A stretch of 64,000 nucleotides of DNA from Actinomycetes bacterium. Lineage in GTDB: Bacteria; Actinomycetota; Acidimicrobiia; Acidimicrobiales; Acidimicrobilacustridaceae. The notes beneath the pieces were generated by a model, which was not told where the DNA came from, ran no database searches, and worked only from the letters and a program-made list of their open reading frames with translations. Numbering within the stretch: position 1 is the stretch's first letter; each line of letters opens with the position of its first letter. Below, in pieces: positions 32,822 through 43,098 of the stretch. The position numbers were made by a program, and so were the translations under genes. The stretch is taken from assembly GCA_029782145.1 (NCBI GenBank), contig JAKOVH010000016.1, positions 124,001 through 188,000 of the forward strand. The letters are read 5' to 3'.

Positions 32822-33409
32822 TCAGGGGGTCACGTGAACGCTCTGGAGCATCTGCGTGACCCACGCGTCAGCTTCGGCGCGACGTGGGTTCTTGAGGCAC
32901 GCGGTCATCTGGAAGGTGCCTCCGTTCGCAGCGTCGAGGACAGCGAGGATCGTCTCGTCTGCCCCGATCGGGGCACACACGCCCGGCTCGTCGTGCTCGA
33001 CTCGGGCAGCCCGGCCTGCGAGTGTCGTGTTCGGGGTCCCGAGATCGGAGGGTGGTGATCCCGCCGCTTGCGGGTATCGCGTCGAGGCCCACGAGACCAG
33101 GACGGCTCCGTCGTCGAGCTGAGAGACGGGGAAGCCGCACGTGATCTGGGTTCCGACCGAGACCTGGGTGGTCACACATGGATCCTGGAGCGTCATCGAA
33201 CTCAGTCGAGCGATGGGGGTGGAGAACGCGCTCGCCATGTCGTTGACGTCCTGCAGCGTCCATGCGGCCGGGTAGTCGAACGTCAGGGCACCGTTGTCGA
33301 AGTGAGCGAGACTGCTGGCGCCTGCCGGGCCGGCCGGGGTGGCGGTGTCCGTGGAGGAGCACGCGACTGCGAGTCCCATGCAGATCAGAGCGACACCGAC
33401 GCGTCTCAT
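32822..33409 (-). CDS. secreted lipoprotein, unknown
   Basis: 195 residues from ATG 33409. Signal peptide MRRVGVALICMGLAVAC has the lipobox LAVAC at residues 13-17. The mature domain begins LAHFDNGALTFDYPAAWTLQDV, an alpha/beta PsbP/LpqN-like start, and includes a likely disulfide pair (CVTTQVSVGTQITC) and a late cysteine pair (GVCAPIG and TACLKNP). The LTFDYPxxW block is typical of actinobacterial lipoproteins of the DUF1795/LpqN type. No clear partner. The 200-base gap to the MTHFR-like gene is a divergent promoter region. Confidence 0.7.
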   Translation of the reverse strand: MRRVGVALICMGLAVACSSTDTATPAGPAGASSLAHFDNGALTFDYPAAWTLQDVNDMASAFSTPIARLSSMTLQDPCVTTQVSVGTQITCGFPVSQLDDGAVLVSWASTRYPQAAGSPPSDLGTPNTTLAGRAARVEHDEPGVCAPIGADETILAVLDAANGGTFQMTACLKNPRRAEADAWVTQMLQSVHVTP

Positions 33410-33611
33410 GTCTGCTTCGACGTCGACGGCTCGGGTGCGGTTCCTCACGACCGCATGAGTCGCGCCGAGACCGCCTCCGATGTCCCGAGGCGTCACCGCG
33501 AGCCGGCGGCATCGGAGGGAGCGTGCGCTGGCGCGCGTTGGGTTGCGGCGCTGCCCGCGACCGTCGGCACACAGGCGACGTGTTCGTGGGACCTCGGTCT
33601 AGCCTCGCCAG

Positions 33612-34388
33612 ATGTCCGGCCGAGACTTCAAGATCGTGTGCGAGGTGGAACCGGCGACCCGCCCGGACCTCATGCACGTGAGGCACCAGATCGGTTCGAT
33701 GAGCCGGGTCGCTTCGTCGTTCCTCATCCCGGACAACCACATCGGTCGCGCGACCGTCTCGAGCATCGCCGTCGCACACGAGGTCGCCCTGATGGGCGGC
33801 GACGCGATCGCCTGCCTGAACGCCAGGGATCGCAATGTCCTCGGCTTCCGACGGGACCTCCTCACCGCTGCCGCCTACGGCGTGAGGCAGTTCCTCTTCG
33901 TCTACGGCGATCGTCCCGAGACGGGGAAGCGCTCCGACGACCTGACGGTTCGCTCGATGCTCGCGGAGGCCCGTCGCTTCGAGCAGTCACTGGGATCAGT
34001 CGCAGGAGCGCTGAGCTTGGGCGTCTCCGCCCGACCCGACGGACCGGTCCCGGGTTGGAAGCACGACGCCGACGCCTTGTTCGTGCAGGTCTCGTTCTCC
34101 GTGCCGGAGCTGGTGGCGTGGCGAGAGCACGTCGACTTCCCTGGTCCGGTCTACGCCGGGGTGATGGCGCCGCCCTCGGCGACGATGGCCCGCAAGCTGT
34201 CAGCTGACATCCCACAGCTGGCAGTGCCCGCGGAGCTCATCGACGCCCTCGAGTCCGACCGGGACGCCGGCCTGGACTTCGCGTGTCGGATGGTGTCGGA
34301 CGTCCGCGACTCCGGAGCGTTCGACGGAGTGCACCTCATCCCAGTCTCGAGATACCGCGAGATCGCCGCCCGGCTCGATCCGATGTGA
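33612..34388 (+). CDS. MetF-like methylenetetrahydrofolate reductase family protein
   Basis: 258 residues, TIM-barrel type, shorter than the usual MetF of about 290. It starts KIVCEVEPATRPDLMHVRHQIG and has HEVALMGGDAIACLNARDRN and LLTAAAYGVRQFLFVYGDRPE, the usual beta-strand positions, ending DSGAFDGVHLIPVSRYREIAARL (the GVHL/GIHL-type final strand). The enzyme class reduces 5,10-methylene-THF to 5-methyl-THF with FAD. The FAD-binding and catalytic glutamate positions need alignment, so a related C1 or demethylase role is possible. Confidence 0.75.
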   Translation: MSGRDFKIVCEVEPATRPDLMHVRHQIGSMSRVASSFLIPDNHIGRATVSSIAVAHEVALMGGDAIACLNARDRNVLGFRRDLLTAAAYGVRQFLFVYGDRPETGKRSDDLTVRSMLAEARRFEQSLGSVAGALSLGVSARPDGPVPGWKHDADALFVQVSFSVPELVAWREHVDFPGPVYAGVMAPPSATMARKLSADIPQLAVPAELIDALESDRDAGLDFACRMVSDVRDSGAFDGVHLIPVSRYREIAARLDPM

Positions 34389-34455
34389 TCACCGCGCCCC
34401 GGTCGGCCGCCGCGCTCGGTCGCGGCCTTCCGGCAGGACACGGCCCTCGCGGTCG

Positions 34456-35346
34456 TCAATGACGATGCGGCCCGCTGCCCGACGAGGTGCGGACGTCCTT
34501 CCGGCCGTTGAGCCAGGCGACCATGGCGGGATCTCGATGATCGAAGAACTGGGTGGAACCGGTGTCCAGGGAAGCGATCCTCGCCATGTCGTCGTCGGTG
34601 AGAGCGAAGTCGAAGACGTTCAGGTTCTCCTCCATCCGTCCCCGGTGGACCGACTTCGGGATGGTCACCACCTCGCGCTGGATGAGCCAACGAAGAACCA
34701 CCTGGCCGACCGACTTGCCGTAGGTCGTCCCGATTGCTGCGAGCAGTGGGTTCGTGAACAGGCCGTTCTTGCCCTCGGCGAACCCGCCCCACGCTTCGAG
34801 CTGCACACCATGGCCGCTCATGAGCTCCTGCTCGTCATGGCGTTGGAAGAACGGATTCACCTCGATCTGGTTCACGTGCGGCGCGACCCGGTTGTGGTCG
34901 ATGAGATCCACGAGGCGGTCGGGGTGGAAGTTGGAGACGCCGATCGCTCGTGCCCGCCCTTCATCGTGGATCTGTTGCATGGCCCGCCAGGAGCTGTAGT
35001 AGTCGCCGAACGGTTGGTGGATCAGGTACAGGTCCACGTACTCGAGACCCAGGCGCTGGAGGGACTCCTCGAACGCGGCGCGGGCGTTGTCCTCGCCCGG
35101 CTCCTGGATCCAGAGCTTCGTCGTGACGAACACCTCCTCCCGAGGCAGGCCGCTGCTGGCGATGGCCCGGCCGACTCCTTCCTCGTTCTGGTAGGACGCG
35201 GCGGTGTCGAAGTGCCGATAGCCCACCTCCAGCGCGGTGGCGACAGCGCTCTCCGTCTCGTCCGGGGGGATCTGGTAGACGCCGAAGCCCACGATCGGCA
35301 TCAGCACACCGTTGCGCAGGGTCACATCGGGAACCGTTGGTGACAT
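34456..35346 (-). CDS. aldo/keto reductase
   Basis: 296 residues. The family tetrad is visible: Asp in [11 protein letters not shown], Tyr four residues on, Lys in VFVTTKLW and His in [19 protein letters not shown]-binding segments are [10 protein letters not shown] and [19 protein letters not shown]. The protein reduces aldehydes or ketones with NADPH, or acts as a 2,5-diketo-gluconate-type reductase. It is convergent with the MTHFR-like gene. The first codons [22 protein letters not shown] fit the usual start. Confidence 0.92.
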   Translation of the reverse strand: MSPTVPDVTLRNGVLMPIVGFGVYQIPPDETESAVATALEVGYRHFDTAASYQNEEGVGRAIASSGLPREEVFVTTKLWIQEPGEDNARAAFEESLQRLGLEYVDLYLIHQPFGDYYSSWRAMQQIHDEGRARAIGVSNFHPDRLVDLIDHNRVAPHVNQIEVNPFFQRHDEQELMSGHGVQLEAWGGFAEGKNGLFTNPLLAAIGTTYGKSVGQVVLRWLIQREVVTIPKSVHRGRMEENLNVFDFALTDDDMARIASLDTGSTQFFDHRDPAMVAWLNGRKDVRTSSGSGPHRH

Positions 35347-35496
35347 CTCGTCCTCTCCGGTGACGTCGAGCGAGCCACCGCGTCTGCTCGGTTGCGGCCT
35401 CCCTCGCGTCTACCCGTTTTCGCGTCCGCCAGGCAGAGCTGCCGCTCGGAGGCCGGGCAGTTGGAAGAGCTCGATCGTCGTCGCGAGGCCCGCGCC

Positions 35497-36156
35497 TCAG
35501 AAGAGCTTCAGCACGTTCGACTCGATGCCGCGCAGCTCGTCGTAGTCGACCTCCACGCAGGCGATGCCCCGCGCCTCGGCCAGCACCTTGGCCTGGGGCT
35601 TGATCACCTGGGCCACGAAGATGCCTCGCACCGGGCGCAGGGTGGGGTCCAGCTCGAGCCGTTCGAGGTAGCGAACGAGCTGCTCCACGCCGTCGATCTC
35701 GCCTCGCCGCTTCACCTCGATGGCCACCGCCACGCCCTCGGCGTCGCGGCACAACAGGTCGACCGGCCCGATGTCGGTCGGCCACTCTCGCCGCACGAGC
35801 TTGAGGCCCTCGACGATGGAGCACGGGTCGGCGGCGAGCAGCTCCTGCAGGTGGGCCTCCACGCCGTCCTTCTGCAGGCCCGGGTCGACCCCGAGCTCGT
35901 GGGCCGAGTCGTGCAGCACCTCGTCGAGGGTGATCGTCAGCGTCTCGCCCTTGGGGTTGGTGACGACCCACCGGCCCTCCTCCTCGGTGAGGCGGTTGGG
36001 GGCGTTCATCCAGTTGAGGGGCTTGTAGGCCCCACCGTCGGCGTGCACGGCGACGCAGCCGTCGGCCTTCACCATGATCAGGCGGGTGGCCAGCGGGAGG
36101 TGGGCGGAGAGGCGGCCGTCGTAGTCGACGGAGCAGCGGGCGATGACGAGGCGCAT
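35497..36156 (-). CDS. nucS: mismatch-specific endonuclease NucS (EndoMS)
   Basis: 219 residues, typical for NucS. The N-terminal beta domain starts [33 protein letters not shown] and contains PLNWMNAPN. The C-terminal nuclease core has [25 protein letters not shown], the D-x(n)-ExK active site. NucS cuts both strands at mismatches and replaces MutS/MutL in many actinobacteria and archaea. It is transcribed alone and divergent from the hydrolase at 36275. The usual beta-clamp-binding C-terminus is represented by the last residues (SNVLKLF). Confidence 0.93.
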   Translation of the reverse strand: MRLVIARCSVDYDGRLSAHLPLATRLIMVKADGCVAVHADGGAYKPLNWMNAPNRLTEEEGRWVVTNPKGETLTITLDEVLHDSAHELGVDPGLQKDGVEAHLQELLAADPCSIVEGLKLVRREWPTDIGPVDLLCRDAEGVAVAIEVKRRGEIDGVEQLVRYLERLELDPTLRPVRGIFVAQVIKPQAKVLAEARGIACVEVDYDELRGIESNVLKLF

Positions 36157-36274
36157 GGCGCCTCCGAGGCTAGGCGCGACGTCCCACCGACCGGTCGACG
36201 GTGTTGTCACCGGATCTGCCAGAATCGCCGTGGGATCCGCCAGCGAGGGGGACGAGCGTGCGGGGTCGAGAGCG

Positions 36275-37303
36275 GTGACGACCGGTCGGGGCGAGGCGTG
36301 GCGCGAGCGAGGCGGGTGGTTCACGTGGGCCCCGCCGGACCAGGGTGCCGAGGCGGTGCAGGTCTTCCACGTAGAAGCCGGCGATCCCGAGGCGCCGGTC
36401 ATGGCCCTCGTGCACGGGTTTCCCACGAGCAGCATCGACTGGTTCGACGTGCTCGACCGCTTTGCCGAGCGCTACCGCGTCTGCGCCCTCGACTTCCCCG
36501 GCTACGGGTTCTCCGACAAGCCGAGGGGCTGGGGCTACGGCCTGGCACGTGACGCCGACCTGCTCGACCACTACCTCGCCGAGGTGGTGGGTGCCGAGGT
36601 GGCAGTGGTGGTGGCGCACGACCGCGGCGACAGCGTGGCGCTGATCCACGCCGCCCGGGCCGCGGAGGGCACCTCGGCTTCGGGGCTCGAGCACCTGGTG
36701 CTCAGCAACGGCAACGTCTTCCTGCCGCTGTCGAACCTCACGACGTTCCAGCGGCTGGTCCTCGACCCGGCCACCGCCGAGCAGGTGCTCTCGGTGCTCA
36801 CCCCCGACGCGCTCGCCCAGGGGATGGGCGCCACCACCTTCACCCCCGCACGCGGCCCGGGCGACCCCGAGGTCGAGGCGCTCACCGCCTCCTTCGCCCA
36901 TGCCGACGGCGTGGCGGTGCTGCACGAGACCATCCAGTACCTCGTCGAGCGGTCGGCCGACGAGGAGCAGTGGCTGTCCGCCCTCGCCACCTCGATTATC
37001 CCGACCACGGTGGTCTGGGGCATCGGCGACACGGTCGCCCCCGTGCGGGCGGCGGCCCACGTCTGGAACGCGCACCTCATGTTCAAGCCCGGCCGCAACC
37101 GTCTGTACTTCGTGGCCGAGGCCAACCACTACGTCCAGAACGACCAGCCGGCCGCGTTCGTCGACGCCGTGCTGCACGCCCTCGACCCCGCCAGCGACGC
37201 CGCTCCCGGGGCGATCGCGGCGGCGCCCGGCGCGCCCGTGCTGGTCGACTGCTCGCGCGAGCGCATGCCGTCGGCGGCCGAGGTGCTGCGGGGCCAGCCG
37301 TAG
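36275..37303 (+). CDS. alpha/beta hydrolase (epoxide hydrolase / haloalkane dehalogenase type)
   Basis: 342 residues. Key features are the oxyanion loop [13 protein letters not shown], the nucleophile elbow [13 protein letters not shown], where Asp of HDRG is the probable nucleophile as in dehalogenases and epoxide hydrolases, and the catalytic His in [15 protein letters not shown]. The Asp nucleophile rather than Ser favours hydrolysis of epoxides or carbon-halogen bonds via an alkyl-enzyme. The start is uncertain. GTG 36275 is used because the upstream in-frame residues are arginine-rich and unlike protein. Confidence 0.82.
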   Translation: MTTGRGEAWRERGGWFTWAPPDQGAEAVQVFHVEAGDPEAPVMALVHGFPTSSIDWFDVLDRFAERYRVCALDFPGYGFSDKPRGWGYGLARDADLLDHYLAEVVGAEVAVVVAHDRGDSVALIHAARAAEGTSASGLEHLVLSNGNVFLPLSNLTTFQRLVLDPATAEQVLSVLTPDALAQGMGATTFTPARGPGDPEVEALTASFAHADGVAVLHETIQYLVERSADEEQWLSALATSIIPTTVVWGIGDTVAPVRAAAHVWNAHLMFKPGRNRLYFVAEANHYVQNDQPAAFVDAVLHALDPASDAAPGAIAAAPGAPVLVDCSRERMPSAAEVLRGQP

Positions 37304-37313
37304 CGGGCAGGGC

Positions 37314-38933
37314 TCAGGCGATGCCGCGCTTCTCGAAGCGGCTGCGGATCAGATCCCGGCGCTCGCGCAGCTCGCGGTAGGTGAGCCGTTCGGTGGTCGG
37401 GTCGACCCCGAAGCTGCTCTTCACCCCGGAGAGGTCGATCTCGAAGCTGGTGGGGTCGACGCCCACGTCGGCGAACAGCCGCTCGCCGTGGGTCTGGGCG
37501 AAGTACATGGTGATGTCGGCGATCTCGGCGAACAGGTCGAGGTCCGGCGCCAGCCGGGCGATGGCCCCGTCGAGGAACACCAGGTTCTTCACGTAGAGCA
37601 TGAGCTCCTTGGGCATGCGGGTGCCGTAGCCCAGCAGCAGCTTCACCACCCGCTGGATCTCGTGGATCATCTCCTCGGGCGTGAGCTGGGTGGGGTCGAT
37701 GGCGGGGCCCTCGAGGTCGAGGTCGGCGATGACCGCCTCGAGGTCGGTGTCCATCGGCAGGGCCCCGAGGTCGCGCAGGGCGGCGAGCTGCACCCGCACG
37801 TCGTTGGTGGTGGCGCCCAGCATGAGGCGCAGGAAGGCCCGGCGCTTGAGGTCGTCCATGCGCCCGGTGATGCCGAAGTCGAGCAGGGCCACCTTGCCGT
37901 CGGCCATCACGAAGAGGTTGCCGCCGTGCAGGTCGCCGTGGAACACGCCCTCGATGAGGGCGCCCTCCATGAAGCCGATCATGCCGGTGCGCACGACGGC
38001 GTGGGTGTCGACGCCGGCGTCCTTCATGGCCGCCACGTCGTCGAAGTTGAACCCGTCGAGGCGTTCCATCACCAGCACCCGCCGGGTGACCAGGGTGGGG
38101 TGGGGGCGGGGGATGATGTAGCCCCGCTGGCCGAGCTCCACGAAGCTGCGGGCCACGTCGAGCATGTTCTGGGCCTCGAGGCGGAAGTCGAGCTCCTCGG
38201 TGATGGTCTCGGCGAACAGCTCGACCAACGCGGGCGGGTTGGCCAGCGCGGCGAAGGGCAGCCGGCCCACGAGGAAGGGGGCGAGCCAGGCCATGACCTC
38301 CAGGTCCTGCTCCACGAGCTCGGCCACGGTGGTGCGCTGCACCTTGACCACGACCGGCTCGCCGGTGCGCAGCGTGGCGGCGTGGACCTGGGCGATGGAG
38401 GCGGCGGCCAGCGGCGTGCGCTCGAAGGAGGCGAACACGTCCTCGAGGGCGCAGCCCAGCTCGCTCTCGACGGTGGCCCGGACAGCGCTGAACGGCTCGG
38501 CGGGCACCTGGTCGCGGCACTTCTTGAACTCCTCGACCAGCTCCTCGGGGAACAGGCCCTCACCCGAGGAGATGATCTGCCCCAGCTTGATGTAGGTGGG
38601 GCCCAGGTGCTCGGCGGCGACCCGCAAGCGCCGTGACAGATCGGCCCGGCTGACCGCTCGGCCCCGGCCCCGTCCCTTCCAGGCCCACATGCCCACCGCG
38701 GTGCCGAGCCGCCGCACGACGGTGAACACCCGTCGACCCCGGGGGAAGCGGCGGGGGCGGATCAGCTCGGGCAGGTCGCGCCGGGTGAGCCAGCGGATCT
38801 GGTCGACGGCCTCCCGCCAGGGCATGGCCTCGGGGTCGACGAGCCAGGGCGCGTCGTCGGAGAACGAGCCGATGGCGAGGTCGGCGGGCCCGGCCGCGGC
38901 CTGGTCGGTGGTGGAGGCGGGGGGAGCGGCCAT
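37314..38933 (-). CDS. ABC1/UbiB-family atypical kinase
   Basis: 539 residues. The family motifs are the KxGQ in YIKLGQIISSGEGLF, the alanine-rich P-loop-like AAASIAQVHAATL, ELDFRLEAQNML, and the catalytic loop FHGDLHGGNLFV with DFG in LLDFGITGR. UbiB-type proteins are needed for quinone and other isoprenoid lipid metabolism and behave as ATPases rather than protein kinases. The N-terminal about 80 residues are a basic, proline-containing extension. It is convergent with the preceding hydrolase (stop at 37303). Confidence 0.9.
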   Translation of the reverse strand: MAAPPASTTDQAAAGPADLAIGSFSDDAPWLVDPEAMPWREAVDQIRWLTRRDLPELIRPRRFPRGRRVFTVVRRLGTAVGMWAWKGRGRGRAVSRADLSRRLRVAAEHLGPTYIKLGQIISSGEGLFPEELVEEFKKCRDQVPAEPFSAVRATVESELGCALEDVFASFERTPLAAASIAQVHAATLRTGEPVVVKVQRTTVAELVEQDLEVMAWLAPFLVGRLPFAALANPPALVELFAETITEELDFRLEAQNMLDVARSFVELGQRGYIIPRPHPTLVTRRVLVMERLDGFNFDDVAAMKDAGVDTHAVVRTGMIGFMEGALIEGVFHGDLHGGNLFVMADGKVALLDFGITGRMDDLKRRAFLRLMLGATTNDVRVQLAALRDLGALPMDTDLEAVIADLDLEGPAIDPTQLTPEEMIHEIQRVVKLLLGYGTRMPKELMLYVKNLVFLDGAIARLAPDLDLFAEIADITMYFAQTHGERLFADVGVDPTSFEIDLSGVKSSFGVDPTTERLTYRELRERRDLIRSRFEKRGIA

Positions 38934-39019
38934 CGCCGATGGAGTGTACGGGTGGGCCAGGGCGATGCCCGGGTCGGGTGCCGAGCCCGTGCCGCACGGG
39001 GCGCGCCCTCGGCCGGCGG

Positions 39020-39790
39020 TCAGAAGAACTGCGCCACGATGGCGAGCACGTCGTCGGCCAGCTCGGGGCGGCAGATCACGAGGTCGGGCAGGTAGGGGTC
39101 GGCGTGGTTGTAGGTGAGCGGCGAGCCGTCGAGGCGCGAGGCGTGGAGACCGGCGGCGAGGGCGACCGCCGCTGGCGCGCAGTTGTCCCACTCGTACTGC
39201 CCGCCACCGTGGACGTAGGCGTCGACCATCCCGGTGACGACCGCCATGGCCTTGAAGCCGGCCGAGCCCATGGCCACCAGCTCCCCGTCGAGCTCGGCGG
39301 CGACCGCCATCGACAACATCGGCGGCCGGCTGCGGCTCACCGCCATCTGCACCGGCCGCCCGTCGGGACGGGGCGGCACCACCGGCGGGGTGCCGGTGTC
39401 GAGCACCAGGCCCACGCTGGGCAGGGCCACGGCGCCGACCGCGGGCGCACCGTCGACGGCCAGGGCGACGTGGACGGCCCAGTCGATGCGGCCCTCGCCG
39501 TACTCCCGGGTGCCGTCGAGGGGATCGACGATCCAGACGCGTGACGACCCGAGGCGGGCCCGGTCGTCGCGGCCCTCCTCGGAAAGCACGGCGTCGTCGG
39601 GCCGCAGCCGGGCCAGGGCCTCCACGAGGAAGTCGTGCGAGCGCAGGTCGCCCGCATCCTTGATGGCCCACATCGGTGAGCCTTCCTCCGTCATCTCGTC
39701 GCGCACACCGAGGAGGAGCCGGCCGGCGTCCTCGGCCAGCGCCCGGGCGATGGTGTGGTCGTCGTCGCCGGGCGAGAGGGCCGAGGTCAT
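39020..39790 (-). CDS. cysQ: inositol monophosphatase family, CysQ-like 3'(2'),5'-bisphosphate nucleotidase
   Basis: 256 residues. It has the metal-binding DxxDGT motif in VWIVDPLDGTREYGEG, the first acidic ligand in DAVLSEEG, and the late WDNCAPAAVALAAGLHAS with its Asp. This is the IMPase fold with lithium-sensitive phosphatase activity. The ExG and short length resemble mycobacterial CysQ, which removes phosphoadenosine phosphate from sulfate assimilation. A sulfotransferase-like gene is directly upstream on the same strand, consistent with PAP removal. Inositol phosphate or fructose bisphosphate cannot be excluded. Confidence 0.82.
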   Translation of the reverse strand: MTSALSPGDDDHTIARALAEDAGRLLLGVRDEMTEEGSPMWAIKDAGDLRSHDFLVEALARLRPDDAVLSEEGRDDRARLGSSRVWIVDPLDGTREYGEGRIDWAVHVALAVDGAPAVGAVALPSVGLVLDTGTPPVVPPRPDGRPVQMAVSRSRPPMLSMAVAAELDGELVAMGSAGFKAMAVVTGMVDAYVHGGGQYEWDNCAPAAVALAAGLHASRLDGSPLTYNHADPYLPDLVICRPELADDVLAIVAQFF

Positions 39791-39836
39791 CCCCGTACCC
39801 TACGGCCGGTGCCCCGGGCCGGTCGGGTCGGTGGGC

Positions 39837-40454
39837 TCAGGATCCGAGGCCGAGGTTGTCGCGGAACTCCGCTTCGGTGTTCACGTGGGGGAACGGCTCG
39901 TCGGGCACCGGCAGGCCGAGCCCCGCGCACAGCGGGCCCCAGCCGTCGCCGGTGGTCCACTCGATGAGCCGGTCGGCCGGCACCTCGGCCCGGACCAGCT
40001 CGAGGTGGCGCTCGTAGGCCTCCTTCGACACCGCTTCGTTCGAGGGGTCGACGCCGTGGCGGGCGATGACGGCACCGACGGTGTCGAGCCAGGGCCGAGC
40101 CTCCGGCGGCAGGGCAGGGGAGTCGAACGTGAGGAAGATCGTGCGGCTGGCGCTGCGCCACCAGTCGTCGGCGCTGGGTCGCTTCGACAGCAGCACCGTG
40201 GCGTCGGGGTACTCGGCGACGAGCTCGCGCCAGAAGGCGGCGGCCGGCCAGTCGACGGCGGCGACGTCGCCGTCGAACAGCGCTTCCCAGTCCGGCCGGC
40301 CCTGGGCCGCCTCGGTCCACAGGCCCATGAGCTCGGGCCGCTCGAACACCTCGTGCATGTGGTGGCACCGGCCACCGAGCAGCTGCTCGAGCGCCAGCTT
40401 CAACGAGTTGGTGCCGGTGCGGCCGAACCCCGCACCCACCACGCGCAACGTCAT
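39837..40454 (-). CDS. sulfotransferase-family protein
   Basis: 205 residues. The 5'-phosphosulfate-binding loop is VVGAGFGRTGTNSLKLALEQL near the N-terminus. The second nucleotide motif is in DATVLLSKRPSADDWWRSAS, the RxSxxxWxxS type 3'-phosphate block. The enzyme would transfer sulfate from PAPS or, for this branch (Sulfotransfer_4), an unidentified acceptor. The ATG at 40454 leads straight into the loop. The longer frame adds only twelve residues. The nucleotidase at 39020 would remove the PAP product. Confidence 0.82.
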   Translation of the reverse strand: MTLRVVGAGFGRTGTNSLKLALEQLLGGRCHHMHEVFERPELMGLWTEAAQGRPDWEALFDGDVAAVDWPAAAFWRELVAEYPDATVLLSKRPSADDWWRSASRTIFLTFDSPALPPEARPWLDTVGAVIARHGVDPSNEAVSKEAYERHLELVRAEVPADRLIEWTTGDGWGPLCAGLGLPVPDEPFPHVNTEAEFRDNLGLGS

Positions 40455-40548
40455 GGCCCTACCCCCACTGTCGATCCCGGCGCCCATCATCGCGGACGGG
40501 TGAGCGGGGCGCTCGCAAGGCCGGCGGCGGAGGGGGCCGGTGCGGCCG

Positions 40549-40946
40549 TCAGGCGCTGCGGCGGCCCATCTCGACGGCTCGGCCCACCAGCTTGCGCACG
40601 GCCTGCTCGTCGGCGCCGTCGGCCACCAGGGCGTCGATGCGGGCCTCGAGGTCGGCGGCCAGGCGCTCGTCGACCTCGGGGTTCGCGGACGCGCCGGGCT
40701 TGGCCAACGACCCGGGGGGCGACACCGAGGTCACCAGCACGAGGGCCAGCGCGGCCGCTGCGGTGATGAGCCCGAAGGTGATGGCCGTGCCGTTGTTGTC
40801 GGCGATGGAGCCCACGATCATCCCGGCGATGCCGAGCACGAACACGGCCAGCACGACGCGCCGCACCAGGCGAGGGCTGACCCTGGGCTGGCCCGCGGAC
40901 CGCGGGCGCAGCTCGGTGGCAGCGGAGCCGCCGCCGCTGGCCGTCG

Positions 40947-40950
<4 letters not shown>
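40549..40950 (-). CDS. small membrane protein downstream of ettA
   Basis: 133 residues. Two transmembrane segments, VVLAVFVLGIAGMIVGSI and TFGLITAAAALALVLVTSV, follow a basic N-terminus. The C-terminus is an acidic helical domain EVDERLAADLEARIDALVADGADEQAVRKLVGRAVEMGRR. The start overlaps the EttA stop by four bases (ATGA), so it is cotranscribed. The helical tail could contact the ribosome or a membrane partner, but no family is known to me. Confidence 0.65.
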
Positions 40951-42623
<1,673 letters not shown>

Positions 42624-42676
42624 GGCGGGCCAGGGTACCGAGGGCTCCGCCAGCGGAGGAATCGTGGCCCGGACGC

Positions 42677-42706
42677 GCCGGTGCCCCGCCGCAGCGGGGC
42701 ACCGGC
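42677..42706 (-). terminator. hairpin terminator after the NYN-S1 gene
   Basis: The arms 42677-42689 and 42694-42706 pair perfectly (13 bases) around a four-base loop. On the minus strand it lies 17 bases after the NYN-S1 stop and 54 bases before the ettA start, so it separates the two genes. Confidence 0.7.
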
Positions 42707-42723
42707 ATGCAACTCGAGTTGGC

Positions 42724-43098
42724 TCAGCGCCGGGCGGTGGCCTTGCGAGCCGGGGCCTTCTTGGCGGCCGTCTTCTTGGCCGCGGTCTTGCGGGCCGGTG
42801 CCTTCTTGGCCGCGGTCTTCTTCGCCGGTGCCTTCTTGGCGGCCGTCTTCTTGGCGGCGGTCTTGCGGGCGGGAGCCTTCTTGGCCGCGGTCTTCTTCGC
42901 CGGTGCCTTCTTCGCGGCCGTCTTCTTGGCGGCGGTCTTGCGAGCGGGAGCCTTCTTGGCCGCGGTCTTCTTGGCGGCGGTCTTCTTGGCAGCCGTCTTC
43001 TTCGCGGCCGTCTTCTTGGCGGCGGTCTTGCGGGCCGGTGCCTTCTTGGCCGCGGCCTTCTTGGTGGAGGCCTTCTTCGCGGCCGCCTTCTTCGCTAC
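42724..43098 (-). repeat. lysine/alanine-rich coding tandem repeat (KKTAAKK tail)
   Basis: The 3' end of the NYN-S1 gene consists of short near-repeats encoding KKTA, AAKK and APARK units, about 15 codons per larger period. Adjacent units differ only in synonymous bases or Arg/Lys swaps. Such DNA can change in copy number by slippage, so tail length may vary between strains. Confidence 0.75.

Noticed and set aside
35347..35496. Possible hairpin between the aldo/keto reductase and nucS genes
   Set aside because: Only eight-base arms separated by a long loop; not distinguishable from chance in this GC-rich DNA.
37314..39671. A 785-residue version of the UbiB protein
   Set aside because: The extra N-terminal residues are the shadow of the phosphatase gene; ATG 38933 gives the normal family length.
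42724..43098. Repeated DNA that might be mistaken for a CRISPR array
   Set aside because: The units are in frame, encode Lys/Ala repeats in one gene and lack unique spacers.
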